Assembly: GCA_002423185.1 (NCBI GenBank)
Contig: DIUX01000001.1
Span: forward strand, 268,050-332,049
Direction: 5' to 3'
Length of the DNA: 64,000 nt
Source of the DNA: Micavibrio sp. UBA6147
Lineage (GTDB): Bacteria; Pseudomonadota; Alphaproteobacteria; Micavibrionales; UBA1664
The position numbers and the translations under genes were made by a program. The first letter of the stretch is position 1. Every line of letters starts with the position of its first letter. Below, piece after piece: positions 7,306 to 17,109 of the stretch. The notes under the pieces were generated by a model. The model made no database searches and was not told the origin of the DNA. It saw nothing but the letters and a program-made list of their open reading frames with translations.

Positions 7306-10227
7306 ATGAAGATCTTCCAATCATCAGGTTTCAAAATACCGTTTTTCCTTCGTGTTCAACGTCGTTTTTCTGCTTTGCTTTGGGGGTTTGTTTTTGTGAC
7401 TGTCCTGCTCGCGAGCCTGCCTCATGCGGCGTGGGCAAGCTGTCCTGTGTCCGTCGCGGGTCAATATATCATGACCTATAACAACGGCACGAAATTCATG
7501 GCGGCGTGTAAATTCGGGGATTCCTTGCGCAATTTATGCGGCAATGTCGGCGTGTCCTGCACGGTGGGGCAAGAGGGCGATGTTGAATACAACACGGCTG
7601 GTAACGTCCTTCGCTATTGTAACGGGAGCAACTGGGTCAATGTTCAGTGCGAGGCTCTGACGTCCTGTGTCGGCACGCCGGCGGGAACGATCTCCGCTGA
7701 CGCCACGCAAATGAAATACTGCAACGGCACGACATGGCAAGCCATGTACAGTGACGGCATTTGCACGGGGATCGGGGTTCAAGAAGCCTTGTTCACCCCC
7801 ACCGCGGGCACTCACGGTCAAAACGCAATGCAATATGCGATGGAACAACAAGTCGCCATCACCGACACCTATGCGATTGTCGGTGCGTCACAGGCCACGC
7901 GTAACGTGCTTATCGACGGGGCGGCGACCATCTATAAACGATCCGGCACAACATGGTCACGGATCAAGGAACTGGAGCCGAGCGTCACGGGAGTCTCCCA
8001 TTATTTCGGTCAAGCTGTGGCGATTGACGGCGATTACGCCATGGTCGGTGCCTATAACAACAACCGAGTTTTTATATTCAAAAAAGACCAAGGCGGTGCC
8101 GATAATTGGGGACAAATCGCCACCCGTACCGGCGCGACCTATCACGGCGTGTCTGTCGACATCAACGGTGACAAGGCCATCGGCGGCAGTCACGGTTACA
8201 GCGGCGCGGCGGTACGGCAAGGGCAGGCGAGAATATACCGCAAGGATCGAAGCGGAGCCGATGCGTGGGGCGAGGTCGTCATCCTCAACCATCCCGAACC
8301 CGACCCCGTGAACTACGACTATTTCGGTCGTACCGTGGCTATTGCGGGGGATATTGCGGTGGTTGCGGGCGGATACCGGACGGAAGCGGGAATTAGCAAT
8401 GCAGGCGTTGTCTGGGTTTACCGCGAAACATCGGCGGATAATTGGTCTTTGCTGAAAAAAATCACCAACCCCAACGGCTTGGGTGCGAATGATTATTTCG
8501 GTTACAGCGTCGATGTACAGGATAACGACTCCAACGGCACAGGCGACCGGATTGCTGTCGGCGCTTTTGGAGATGATAATTTCGGTGGCGATAAAGGCAC
8601 GATATTTATTTTCGAGCGTGACCAAGGCGGTGCGAATAACTGGGGGCTGGTGACACAGACTGCCGACACAACGATTTCCGTATCATCCTTTCATCAAGGC
8701 CGCGAAATCGCGCTGGCGAACGACCGTTTGATATCAGGTACGCGTTTGAACGACGATCAAGGCACGGATGCCGGAGCGGCAATCATTTTCGGCAAAGATA
8801 ATGGCGGCGCCAATAATTGGGGCGTCGAACAATATGTATACGCCTCCGACGGATCGGATCGCGATGAACTTGGTCGCTCTGTCGGCCTGTCGAAAACGGG
8901 AACCTATGCCATTGCCGGCGCACCCTATGCGGTGAACAGTGCCACCAATGTCGGTGCGGCCTATATCTATGCTCGCTCCGGCACAACATGGACTCAGCAA
9001 TCCAAACAAACCCCGCATTCCTCCGTTGAATATTCGGTGCGGATGGGGGATTCCGTCGTGGTGTCGGGGGACTATGCGGCGGTCGGCATGGCCTTGAAGA
9101 CAGATTTTTGGAACAGCAACCGAATCTATCGCACCGGCGGCGTGAACATATACCAGCGCCAACCCAATTCCACTTGGATCTTGGAAAAACACGTCGTGCC
9201 GACAGCGCCGGTCAACGACATGCAATTCGGTCAGACGCTTGCTATCTCGCCCGAAATATTGGTTGTGGCAACACCAGGGGATAACAGCAGCGCGGGCAAT
9301 TCCGGGGCAGCGCTTTTGCATGGGCGTAATGAAGGCGGCGCGGGGAATTGGGGGCTGATTAAAAAAGTCAAACACGGCGACCCGCAAGGTAACGACTATG
9401 CCGGAAATGAAAACGGCTTGGCTTTATTCGGTGATTATCTGGTGCTTGGTGTGTCGCGCAAAAATTTGAATCTGGTTGTTCCGCAAGGCTCTGCGGGCGC
9501 GGCCTATATCTTCAAACGCAATCAAGGCGGCGCCGATAATTGGGGACAAATCAAAAAACTTGTCGCTCCGGTCGAAGAAAACGGCGCCTATTTCGGTAAC
9601 GCCGTGAGTATGGGCGGCACAACCCTCGCGGTCGGGGCGCGGATCGAGGATTCCAACGGCACGAACTCAGGTTCAGTTTATCTCTATTCCCGCGACCAAG
9701 GCGGCGTGGATAATTGGGGGCAAATCAAAAAACTTACGGGTGAGAACGTCGGTGACCAATTCGGCTATGACGTTGCCGTGTCGGGCAGTACGATGGCGAT
9801 CGGCGCACCCTATGACGATGATGCCGGCACCGACACAGGCACGGTTTACATTCACTACGAAAACCAAGGCGGCGCGGGCAATTGGGGACAATTTAAGAAG
9901 ATCGTCTATAACGGCGGCGGCGTGGGCAACGCCTTGTTCGGCTTTAACATTGACTTGTCGGGCGATATTTTGATTGTCGGTGCGCCCTATGATGACCGCA
10001 ACGTCGAAAACGGCGGCTATGTCTACGTCTATTCCCGCAACGAAGGCGGCGATGATAACTGGGGCTTGCTCGCCACCATCGACCCCGATGTACCGGGGCT
10101 AGGCGACTTGTTCGGGTGGAGCGTGGCGGTGTCGGGCAACGTGGTTGCGGGGGCTGGGCTTTACAATGACGACTACGGCAAGGATGACGGATCGGTGTAT
10201 TTGTTCGGCTGTCCACCAACGCCGTAA
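7306..10227 (+). CDS. Secreted FG-GAP beta-propeller protein (copy 4)
   Basis: A 973-residue paralogue with a longer signal-peptide n-region (cleavage expected after AAWA, before SCPVSVAG). It has the shared Cys-rich module, about 14 FG-GAP-like repeats and the FGCPPTP end. Unlike the other copies it has a clear ribosome site (AGGGGA seven bases before the ATG), and that site is complementary to part of the structured leader just upstream. Long stretches are nearly identical to copy 5 at the DNA level, for example in the Cys-rich module, suggesting recent duplication or gene conversion. The function is unknown; an exported, possibly calcium-binding propeller is likely. Confidence 0.9.
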   Translation: MKIFQSSGFKIPFFLRVQRRFSALLWGFVFVTVLLASLPHAAWASCPVSVAGQYIMTYNNGTKFMAACKFGDSLRNLCGNVGVSCTVGQEGDVEYNTAGNVLRYCNGSNWVNVQCEALTSCVGTPAGTISADATQMKYCNGTTWQAMYSDGICTGIGVQEALFTPTAGTHGQNAMQYAMEQQVAITDTYAIVGASQATRNVLIDGAATIYKRSGTTWSRIKELEPSVTGVSHYFGQAVAIDGDYAMVGAYNNNRVFIFKKDQGGADNWGQIATRTGATYHGVSVDINGDKAIGGSHGYSGAAVRQGQARIYRKDRSGADAWGEVVILNHPEPDPVNYDYFGRTVAIAGDIAVVAGGYRTEAGISNAGVVWVYRETSADNWSLLKKITNPNGLGANDYFGYSVDVQDNDSNGTGDRIAVGAFGDDNFGGDKGTIFIFERDQGGANNWGLVTQTADTTISVSSFHQGREIALANDRLISGTRLNDDQGTDAGAAIIFGKDNGGANNWGVEQYVYASDGSDRDELGRSVGLSKTGTYAIAGAPYAVNSATNVGAAYIYARSGTTWTQQSKQTPHSSVEYSVRMGDSVVVSGDYAAVGMALKTDFWNSNRIYRTGGVNIYQRQPNSTWILEKHVVPTAPVNDMQFGQTLAISPEILVVATPGDNSSAGNSGAALLHGRNEGGAGNWGLIKKVKHGDPQGNDYAGNENGLALFGDYLVLGVSRKNLNLVVPQGSAGAAYIFKRNQGGADNWGQIKKLVAPVEENGAYFGNAVSMGGTTLAVGARIEDSNGTNSGSVYLYSRDQGGVDNWGQIKKLTGENVGDQFGYDVAVSGSTMAIGAPYDDDAGTDTGTVYIHYENQGGAGNWGQFKKIVYNGGGVGNALFGFNIDLSGDILIVGAPYDDRNVENGGYVYVYSRNEGGDDNWGLLATIDPDVPGLGDLFGWSVAVSGNVVAGAGLYNDDYGKDDGSVYLFGCPPTP

Positions 10228-10284
10228 AGAACAAAGCCATAAAAATACGTTTTAGGGTTGATCGAGCCATTTTTTCTATTAAAA

Positions 10285-10293
10285 TGGTATAAT
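10285..10293 (+). promoter_or_regulatory. extended -10 promoter element for FG-GAP copy 5
   Basis: TGGTATAAT matches an extended -10 (TGn-TATAAT). No convincing -35 is seen at 16-18 bases. Transcription from about 10300 would give a leader of about 19 bases without a Shine-Dalgarno before the ATG at 10319. Confidence 0.45.
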
Positions 10294-10318
10294 GACATTA
10301 TTACCCGATCACATTTTT

Positions 10319-13189
10319 ATGACAGGTATCATTAAAAAGTTATCTGTCTTGTCGCTGGCAATACTGTGTTTCCTGTCTTTTTCTTATTCTAAGTCTTGGG
10401 CAAGTTGCCCCGTGTCCGTTGCTGGTCAATATATCATGACCTATAATAACGGCACGAAATTCATGGCGGCTTGCAAATTCGGGGATTCCTTGCGTAATTT
10501 ATGCGGCAATGTCGGCGTGTCCTGCACCGCGGGGCAAGAAGGCGATGTTGAATACAACACTGCGGGCAACGTCCTTCGTTATTGTAACGGGAGCAACTGG
10601 GTCAATGTTCAGTGCGAGGCTCTGACGTCCTGTGTCGGCACACCGGCGGGGACGATCTCCGCTGACGCCACGCAAATGAAATACTGCAACGGCACGACAT
10701 GGCAAGCCATGTACAGTGACGGCATTTGCACCGGAATCGGGGTGCAAGAAGCCCTGTTCACCCCCACCGCGGCCACCCATGGTCAAAACGCGATGTATTA
10801 CGGCTTTGAACAACAATCCGCCATCACCGACACTTATGCGATTGTTGGTGCGCCACGCGCTACGCGTAACCGTCTTTTTGATGGGGCGGCGACCATCTAT
10901 AAGCGCTCCGGCGCGTCGTGGACGCGGCTAAAGGAAGTGGAACCGAGCGTTACCGGCACATCCCATTATTTCGGCCAATCCGTGGCGATTGACGGCGATT
11001 ACACCATCGTCGGCGCCTATAACGCCAACCGGATTGCCATTTTCAAAAAAGACCAAGGCGGCGCGGATAATTGGGGGCAGGTCGCAACCAGAACAGGCTC
11101 AGACAATCACGGTATTTCCGTCGATATTTCCGGCGACAAGGCTATCGCGGGTTCCAACGCACACAACGCCGCCGTTATTAACCAAGGCAACGCCAGAATA
11201 TACCGCAGGGATAGCGGCGGTGCGGATAGCTGGGGGCAAGTCGTGATCTTGAACCACCCTGACGCCACCCCTGTCACGAGCGACCAGTTTGGTCGTGCCG
11301 TGGCGATTGCGGGGGACATCGCGGTGGTTGCGGGTGGATACCGTACGGAGGCGGGCGTATCCAACGCAGGGGCGGTCTGGTTGTTTCACGAAACATCGGC
11401 GGATAATTGGGTTTTTCTGAAAAAACTGACCAATCCCAACGGGCTTGGTGCGAGTGATTATTTCGGATTCAGTGTCGATATTCAGGATAATGACGGCAAC
11501 GGAACGGCGGACAGACTGGCTGTCGGCGCATTGGGGGATGACGAATATGGCTCTAACCGTGGCGGCGTTTTTATTTTTGAACGCAACCAAGGCGGCGCGG
11601 ATAATTGGGGGTTTGTGACGCAGGCCGTTGATACGAGCATCGCTTCCGCAACCGATCAAGGGCGTGAAGTCACCCTTGCCGCAGATCGAGTGATTACGGG
11701 GTCGCGGATCAGCGACGAAGAGGCGTATGACGCGGGCGCGGCTTTTGTGTTCCAAAAAGATGCCGGCGGTGCAAATAATTGGGGATTGGAACAATATCTC
11801 CATGCCTCGGATGCGTCTGAACGCAACGAATTTGGCCGTTCGGTCGGCATATCCAAAACGGGAACATACGCCATAGCGGGCGCACCCTATACGGAGAACA
11901 GCGCTACCAATGTCGGCGCGGCCTATATCTTCAGCCGCTCCGGCACGACATGGACAGAGCGTTCAAAGCAAATCCCGCATTCCTCCGTCGAATATTCGGT
12001 GCGGATGGGGGATTCCGTCGTGGTGTCGGGCGATTATGCGGCAGTCGGTATGGCATGGAAAACGGATTTCTTTAATTCGAACAGGATTTCGCGCACCGGC
12101 GGTGTGAACATATACCAACGCCAACCTAATTCCACATGGGTCTTGGAAAAACACGTCGTGCCGACATCGCCGGTCAACGACATGCAATTCGGTCAGACCC
12201 TCGCCATCTCACCTGAAATATTGGTTGTGGCAACACCGGGGGACAATACCGGTGCCGGCAACTCAGGCGCGGCCTTGTTGCATGGGCGTAACCAAGGCGG
12301 GGCGGGCAATTGGGGATTGATTAAAAAAGTCAAACACGGCGACCCGCAATCCAGTGACTATGCCACTAATGAAAACGGCTTGGCTTTATTCGGCGATTAT
12401 CTGGTGATTGGCGCATCGCGTAAGAATTTGAACTTGGTTTCTCCGCAAGGCTCGGCCGGTGCGGCCTATATCTTCAAGCGCAACCAAGGTGGCGCGGATA
12501 ATTGGGGTCAGATCAAGAAGCTTGTTGCGCCGGTCGAAGAAAACGGCGCCTATTTCGGGAATTCTGTGAGCATGGGCGGTACAACCCTAGCGGTCGGAGC
12601 GCGACTCGAGGATTCCAACGGCACGAATTCAGGCTCGGTCTACCTCTATTCCCGCGACCAAGGCGGCGCGGAAAACTGGGGTCAGATTAAGAAATTCACG
12701 GGCGAGAGCGCAAGCGACCATTTCGGTTATGATGTCGCAGTATCGGGCAACACCCTCGCCATCGGCGCCCCCTATGATGACGATGCCGGCGGCGATGCGG
12801 GCGCGGTTTATATTCACTACGAAGACCAAGGCGGCGCGGGCAATTGGGGACAATTCAAGAAGATCGTCTATAACGGTGGCGGCGTAGGCAACGCCTTGTT
12901 CGGCTTTAATATTGACTTGTCGGGCGATATTTTGATTGTCGGTGCGCCCTATGACGACCGTAATGTGACGAATGGCGGCTATGTCTATGTCTATTCCCGC
13001 AATGAAGGCGGCGACGATAATTGGGGCTTGCTCGCCACCATCGACCCCGATGTGCCGGGCGAGGAAGACTTGTTCGGCTACAGCGTTGCGGTGTCCGGCA
13101 ACGTCGTCGCGGGGGCGGGGCTGTATAATGACGATTACGGCAAGGACGATGGATCGGTCTATCTGTTCGGTTGCCCCCCAACCCCTTAG
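10319..13189 (+). CDS. Secreted FG-GAP beta-propeller protein (copy 5)
   Basis: A 956-residue paralogue, closest to copy 4. The start at 10319 was preferred over the in-frame ATG at 10292 because that one overlaps the -10 element and because 10319 opens a standard signal peptide (cleavage after KSWA, before SCPVSVAG). Two YCNGxxW units, about 14 FG-GAP-like repeats with QGGADNWG turns, an acidic loop in repeat 5 (DNDGNGTAD) and the terminal FGCPPTP are all present. It closes the array. No ribosome site is evident. Function unknown; same inference as for its paralogues. Confidence 0.88.
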   Translation: MTGIIKKLSVLSLAILCFLSFSYSKSWASCPVSVAGQYIMTYNNGTKFMAACKFGDSLRNLCGNVGVSCTAGQEGDVEYNTAGNVLRYCNGSNWVNVQCEALTSCVGTPAGTISADATQMKYCNGTTWQAMYSDGICTGIGVQEALFTPTAATHGQNAMYYGFEQQSAITDTYAIVGAPRATRNRLFDGAATIYKRSGASWTRLKEVEPSVTGTSHYFGQSVAIDGDYTIVGAYNANRIAIFKKDQGGADNWGQVATRTGSDNHGISVDISGDKAIAGSNAHNAAVINQGNARIYRRDSGGADSWGQVVILNHPDATPVTSDQFGRAVAIAGDIAVVAGGYRTEAGVSNAGAVWLFHETSADNWVFLKKLTNPNGLGASDYFGFSVDIQDNDGNGTADRLAVGALGDDEYGSNRGGVFIFERNQGGADNWGFVTQAVDTSIASATDQGREVTLAADRVITGSRISDEEAYDAGAAFVFQKDAGGANNWGLEQYLHASDASERNEFGRSVGISKTGTYAIAGAPYTENSATNVGAAYIFSRSGTTWTERSKQIPHSSVEYSVRMGDSVVVSGDYAAVGMAWKTDFFNSNRISRTGGVNIYQRQPNSTWVLEKHVVPTSPVNDMQFGQTLAISPEILVVATPGDNTGAGNSGAALLHGRNQGGAGNWGLIKKVKHGDPQSSDYATNENGLALFGDYLVIGASRKNLNLVSPQGSAGAAYIFKRNQGGADNWGQIKKLVAPVEENGAYFGNSVSMGGTTLAVGARLEDSNGTNSGSVYLYSRDQGGAENWGQIKKFTGESASDHFGYDVAVSGNTLAIGAPYDDDAGGDAGAVYIHYEDQGGAGNWGQFKKIVYNGGGVGNALFGFNIDLSGDILIVGAPYDDRNVTNGGYVYVYSRNEGGDDNWGLLATIDPDVPGEEDLFGYSVAVSGNVVAGAGLYNDDYGKDDGSVYLFGCPPTP

Positions 13190-13216
13190 CCGACCCCTTA
13201 GCCAACACCTTAGGCG
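13181..13216 (+). repeat. three tandem 12-bp repeats across the stop codon
   Basis: ACCCCTTAGCCG (13181-13192), ACCCCTTAGCCA (13193-13204) and ACACCTTAGGCG (13205-13216) are tandem near-copies. Each carries TAG, the first being the stop of FG-GAP copy 5. A T run follows but no strong stem. Confidence 0.6.
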
Positions 13217-13305
13217 TTTTTTCTTACTGGAATTTAATATTTTCATAATATGTTTATTGTATTCTGATCCGACCGCAACCCAAAGCGCCGAAACGGATAC
13301 AGACA

Positions 13306-13617
13306 ATGACGGATTCCATCATACAATCTTTACAAACCTATTACGGGCTTGACTGGATGACCATGATTTTGGGCATGGTGGGGAGTTTTATGATCTCATC
13401 GCAAAATGCGAAGGGATTTTTATTCAGTATTCTTGCCTGTTGTTGCGGGTTTACCGTGGCGTGGATGTCGGGTCAGTTTGGCTTTGTCGTGCATAATATT
13501 GTGATTACGTCTATTGCTGTGCGCGGCTATCTTGTGTGGACAGGGCGGCTGAATGTCGCCCCGCAAAACAACCGCCAAAACCACAATAAGGACATTGTTC
13601 TTGACGCTGCGGAATGA
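13306..13617 (+). CDS. Small inner-membrane protein, unknown
   Basis: A 103-residue protein with about three hydrophobic segments (roughly residues 17-33, 37-55 and 60-80) and a short polar Asn/His-rich tail. A GGA about nine bases before the ATG supports the start. It resembles the small three-helix membrane proteins often annotated as hypothetical or PnuC-like, but no signature residues allow a firm call. It lies between the FG-GAP array and the deoxyribosyltransferase gene, with its own AT-rich upstream region. Confidence 0.65.
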   Translation: MTDSIIQSLQTYYGLDWMTMILGMVGSFMISSQNAKGFLFSILACCCGFTVAWMSGQFGFVVHNIVITSIAVRGYLVWTGRLNVAPQNNRQNHNKDIVLDAAE

Positions 13618-13654
13618 GATTGGCTAAAACTCCTGTATGGGGAGGCACAAAGCC

Positions 13655-14269
13655 ATGACACAAATATCAAACAAACCGAAAATCTATCTCGCGGGGCCAA
13701 TGGTCTTTTACGCCGATCCGCCCGCCATTTTTGACGCGATGAAGGATATCTGCGCCCGTCACGGGCTTGTCGGCTGCGCTCCGATTGACAACCAAATGGG
13801 GCTTGAGGGCGCGGATGCGGGCGAGGATTTAATGATCGCCATCGCCAAGGCCGACTTTGACCTGATGGATCAATGCGATGCGGGCATATTCTGCCTCGAC
13901 CCGTTTCGCCGTTGCCCCGAAATGGACCCTGGCACAGCGGTCGAGATCGGCTATATGAAGGCGCAGGGAAAATTAATGACGGGCTGGAGCATTGACGGGC
14001 GTTTGTACCCTGAAAAGGTTAAATCATTCCTCAAAGACCGCTATGGCGAGGATTTAGAATCCACCGCCGCCAACGCATCCGGCGCGACATCCGGCTCATT
14101 GCGCGACAGCGAGGGCTTGCTCGTTCATTCTGCCGGCATGATCCAAAACCTGATGACCGAAGGCGGCATCGTCCTGAGCGGCGGCAAAGTGTTCAGTGAC
14201 CCAGACTGGCAAACCGCTTTTGACCGCGCTGCGGGCTTTATGGCGCAGGCGTTAAAAAAGGCGGCCTGA
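13655..14269 (+). CDS. Nucleoside 2-deoxyribosyltransferase family protein
   Basis: A 204-residue protein. The N-terminus KIYLAGPMVFY and the later DPGTAVEIGYMKAQGK segment are hallmarks of the nucleoside 2-deoxyribosyltransferase fold, where the Glu of VEIGYA acts as nucleophile; a conserved acidic stretch (ADFDLMDQCDAG) lies between them. The family exchanges bases on deoxynucleosides or cleaves N-glycosidic bonds of nucleotides in salvage. An ATG at 13637 is in frame, but GGAGG at 13641-13645 lies nine bases before 13655, so the latter was chosen. Substrate not predictable. Confidence 0.85.
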   Translation: MTQISNKPKIYLAGPMVFYADPPAIFDAMKDICARHGLVGCAPIDNQMGLEGADAGEDLMIAIAKADFDLMDQCDAGIFCLDPFRRCPEMDPGTAVEIGYMKAQGKLMTGWSIDGRLYPEKVKSFLKDRYGEDLESTAANASGATSGSLRDSEGLLVHSAGMIQNLMTEGGIVLSGGKVFSDPDWQTAFDRAAGFMAQALKKAA

Positions 14270-14303
14270 CCTTACTTACTCGCGATAAAGGCAAAACAAA
14301 ACT

Positions 14304-14332
14304 TTGCACGATCTTTGTATTATGGTAATAAT
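14304..14332 (+). promoter_or_regulatory. sigma70-type promoter candidate
   Basis: TTGCAC (14304-14309), a 17-base spacer and AATAAT (14327-14332) lie about 30 bases before the ATG of the metallopeptidase-like gene. Confidence 0.45.
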
Positions 14333-14363
14333 GGCGGTGTAATAGAAAAAAAGACCGTCGCGA

Positions 14364-15602
14364 ATGAATGTAAAGCCGTTTTACTTCCTGCACGATCCTG
14401 ACAAGATGCAGCGCGCCATGCCCGCCATGGCGCAGGCCTTGGACAACATCCGCGCAAGCGGCGCGGAAGGCGCATCGCTCATCGCCTTTGCCGAAGACGC
14501 AAAAATAGGCTTCCAAAGCGCCCATCTTGGCCCCTATACCGCTGGGAATTGCATGTGGGGGCGAAGCTATATTTCAACAGGCGATCCGTATAAAGGGCGC
14601 TATGCCCGTGTTCAGTATAATCAGGACAGCACCCTCTCCATCGAGCATATCTTGGTGCATGAACTCACTCATGCGGCGCAAAACATCATCCACGACATAT
14701 TGGAAACGCGGGAACGATCCAACATCTTATCGCGACTGACCCTGATGATCTGCGCTGAGGCGGGGGCGGAGGTTATGGCGGCGCGGGTTCTTTACGACAT
14801 GGCGGCACAAGGTCATACAACCCCGCTTGAGAAGGCTCAAAAGCCCGCATTGGGGAATGACGGTCAACACATGTTGTTCCGCCTCTACGCCCAAACCTAT
14901 GCGCAGCAAAAGGATCAAGGACAGAGCCCTGACGAAGCCAAGCAAGCGGCGAGCCTTGCCATGTTTAACGCAGCATTCGCAAACACGCATATGGTGTCTG
15001 CCTATGCCGACCAGCTCTGCCGCGCCTATATTCGGACAATATGCAACCTTGGAATCTACGGAAGCCGCACTCATTATGACGTGCCGGAGCGTCACGTCAG
15101 TCGTTTCGCATCCTTGGCAAGTGATAAGCCGTTGTTCGGGCAGTGGACTTATGACGGCGATCTTGCGTCATCGGGGATAGTCTTACCGCAAACACTGCAC
15201 GACCTATTTCCTGCCAATGCGCGAATGCGCCAGTTTTGTGATTACCTAGATTTCGTCCGTACCATATGGGTCGAAGACCGCGAAGCGGATGAATTATCAA
15301 CCGAAAAGCGGGCTGAGCTGAAACAAGAGTCCAACCCGTTCATTGATCTTGACCTGTTCAAACTCTATCGCGCGATCAAGGATAATGACGAAAGCCACCC
15401 ATATTCCTACCGCCGTGTCTTGAACATTGCCGAGCGAGTCGCCGGAATAGACGAGCAATACGAAATGGCTAAATCCTTCCAAAAAGTGGCGGAACAAGAC
15501 ACGCTGAAATTAAAGAGGCACGAGGCAACCGCAAACAACACGCCCCCATTCCCTGACATAGGTCATTCAAAATCCAGTAGAAGGCGGGGGCGGCGCCCTT
15601 AA
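14364..15602 (+). CDS. HExxH putative metallopeptidase (DUF6782-like)
   Basis: A 412-residue soluble protein without signal peptide. Residues 98-105 read VHELTHAA, a zinc-binding HExxH motif (H99, E100, H103). An acidic helix AEAGAEVMAA (131-140) could supply the third ligand. The layout resembles the alphaproteobacterial putative metallopeptidase family DUF6782, but that name is from memory and was not checked. The C-terminus is very basic (SSRRRGRRP) and may bind nucleic acid or membrane. It is convergent with gltX, with five bases between the stops. Substrate and physiological role are unknown. Confidence 0.7.
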   Translation: MNVKPFYFLHDPDKMQRAMPAMAQALDNIRASGAEGASLIAFAEDAKIGFQSAHLGPYTAGNCMWGRSYISTGDPYKGRYARVQYNQDSTLSIEHILVHELTHAAQNIIHDILETRERSNILSRLTLMICAEAGAEVMAARVLYDMAAQGHTTPLEKAQKPALGNDGQHMLFRLYAQTYAQQKDQGQSPDEAKQAASLAMFNAAFANTHMVSAYADQLCRAYIRTICNLGIYGSRTHYDVPERHVSRFASLASDKPLFGQWTYDGDLASSGIVLPQTLHDLFPANARMRQFCDYLDFVRTIWVEDREADELSTEKRAELKQESNPFIDLDLFKLYRAIKDNDESHPYSYRRVLNIAERVAGIDEQYEMAKSFQKVAEQDTLKLKRHEATANNTPPFPDIGHSKSSRRRGRRP

Positions 15603-15607
15603 CGCCC

Positions 15608-16969
15608 TTAAGCCGCTTTGGCGATCAAGGAAAGGCGCTCTTGAACCTTTTCCGGCCCGATAAGGGGGAGCATTTTATCAAGCTCCGGCCCGTGATCCAT
15701 TCCCGTCAAGGCCTGACGCAGCGGCATGAACAAAGCCTTGCCCTTACGGTCTGTTTTGCCCTTGATGGCGGCAATCCATTGGCTCCATGTTTGTTCATCC
15801 CACGGCGCGGCGGGAAGGACGGAATAGGCCAGCGCGATATAATCCTTGTCCTCGGCGGCGATGGATGTTTTGACGGGGCCATTCGTGACCGTCCACCAAT
15901 CCTTCAAATCACGCAGCAAAGTCATATTCTGGCGCACGGCTTCCCAATAATCCGCCGTAATGTCACCTTTTTTCATGCCAATCGACACAAGCCGCTCTTG
16001 CACTTGGTCAAAGCTCATGCCTTGTACGATCTTGGCGTTCAGGCGGGTTAATTCCTCCACATCGCATTTTGGCGCACCTTTTGAAAACTTCGAAAAATCG
16101 AAGCTGTCAATAATCGGCTGCGGCGAAGAAAACGCCTCAATCGGGTCGGCGGTGCCAAGGCGGGCGAGAAGGCTGATCACTGCCATTGGCTCAATCCCTT
16201 CTTGCGTGCGGTATTCTTGCAAGCTCAGTGAGCCAAGGCGCTTCGAGAGCTTGCCGCCCTGTGGATCGGTGAGCAAAGGCAAATGCGCAAAAACCGGCAC
16301 AGTTCCACCAAACGCTTCAAACATCTGAATGTGAAACGCCGTGTTCGACACATGGTCTTCACCGCGAATAACGTGGGTCATTTCAAAATCAATATCATCA
16401 ATGACCGAGCAAATATGATACAGCGGGCTGCCGTCCTCACGGATCAAAACAGGGTCGGAAATATCCTTACCGTGGAATTTGACTTCGCCACGCACAAGGT
16501 CGTTCCATTCGATGGGGTCGTGATTCATCCGAAAACGCCAATGCGGCATACGCCCTTCGGCCTCAAACGCTTTTTTCTGGTCGTCCGTAAGGTTTAAAGC
16601 GCCGCGATCATAAATCGGCGGCAATCCGCGCGACAATAATGACTTGCGCTTTAAATCGAGCTCGGTCGGCGTTTCATAGCAGGGGTAAAGCCGGCCATTA
16701 TCCTTCAATTTTTGAATAACGGTGTTGTAACGGTCTGTGCGCTTGCTTTGATACGCCATGTCGTCCCATGTCACGCCGAGCCATGTCAGGTCATCCTGAA
16801 TCGCTTGGATATATTCGACTTTAGACCGTTCCGTGTCGGTGTCATCAATGCGCAGCAAAAACTTGCCCCCCTGATTTTTGGCGAACAACCATGTGATAAT
16901 GGCGGCGCGGGCGTTGCCGATATGCAGCAAGCCGGTCGGAGAAGGGGCAAAACGGACTTTAACGGTCAT
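15608..16969 (-). CDS. gltX: Glutamyl-tRNA synthetase
   Basis: A 453-residue class I aminoacyl-tRNA synthetase that charges tRNA-Glu (and in many alphaproteobacteria tRNA-Gln, later amidated). The FAPSPTG-LLHIGNAR signature is at residues 7-21 (HIGN at 16-19), and the second ATP motif is KLSKR at 240-244, the usual bacterial GluRS form. GEDHVSNT and the C-terminal anticodon-binding helices are present. Length is typical. Alphaproteobacteria often carry two gltX paralogues; which one this is cannot be told here. It lies downstream of nadE on the same strand, with a 140-bp gap. Confidence 0.97.
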   Translation of the reverse strand: MTVKVRFAPSPTGLLHIGNARAAIITWLFAKNQGGKFLLRIDDTDTERSKVEYIQAIQDDLTWLGVTWDDMAYQSKRTDRYNTVIQKLKDNGRLYPCYETPTELDLKRKSLLSRGLPPIYDRGALNLTDDQKKAFEAEGRMPHWRFRMNHDPIEWNDLVRGEVKFHGKDISDPVLIREDGSPLYHICSVIDDIDFEMTHVIRGEDHVSNTAFHIQMFEAFGGTVPVFAHLPLLTDPQGGKLSKRLGSLSLQEYRTQEGIEPMAVISLLARLGTADPIEAFSSPQPIIDSFDFSKFSKGAPKCDVEELTRLNAKIVQGMSFDQVQERLVSIGMKKGDITADYWEAVRQNMTLLRDLKDWWTVTNGPVKTSIAAEDKDYIALAYSVLPAAPWDEQTWSQWIAAIKGKTDRKGKALFMPLRQALTGMDHGPELDKMLPLIGPEKVQERLSLIAKAA

Positions 16970-17109
16970 TATTCACTCGCTTGTGAAAAGGGGTAAAAAC
17001 ACTCAAGACATAAGGATTTAGCAGATTGCAAGCCGGATGACAAGGGTGAGATGGGGTGATCTGGGGCGCAATCTGTAACGGCAAGCCGGCGCGGCTAAAG
17101 CGGCTTCGC

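Noticed and set aside
7040..7309. Open frame of 89 codons overlapping the start of FG-GAP copy 4
   Set aside because: It starts at TTG without a ribosome site, has no protein-like features and runs through the structured RNA. The ATGA overlap is probably chance, though a leader peptide cannot be fully excluded.
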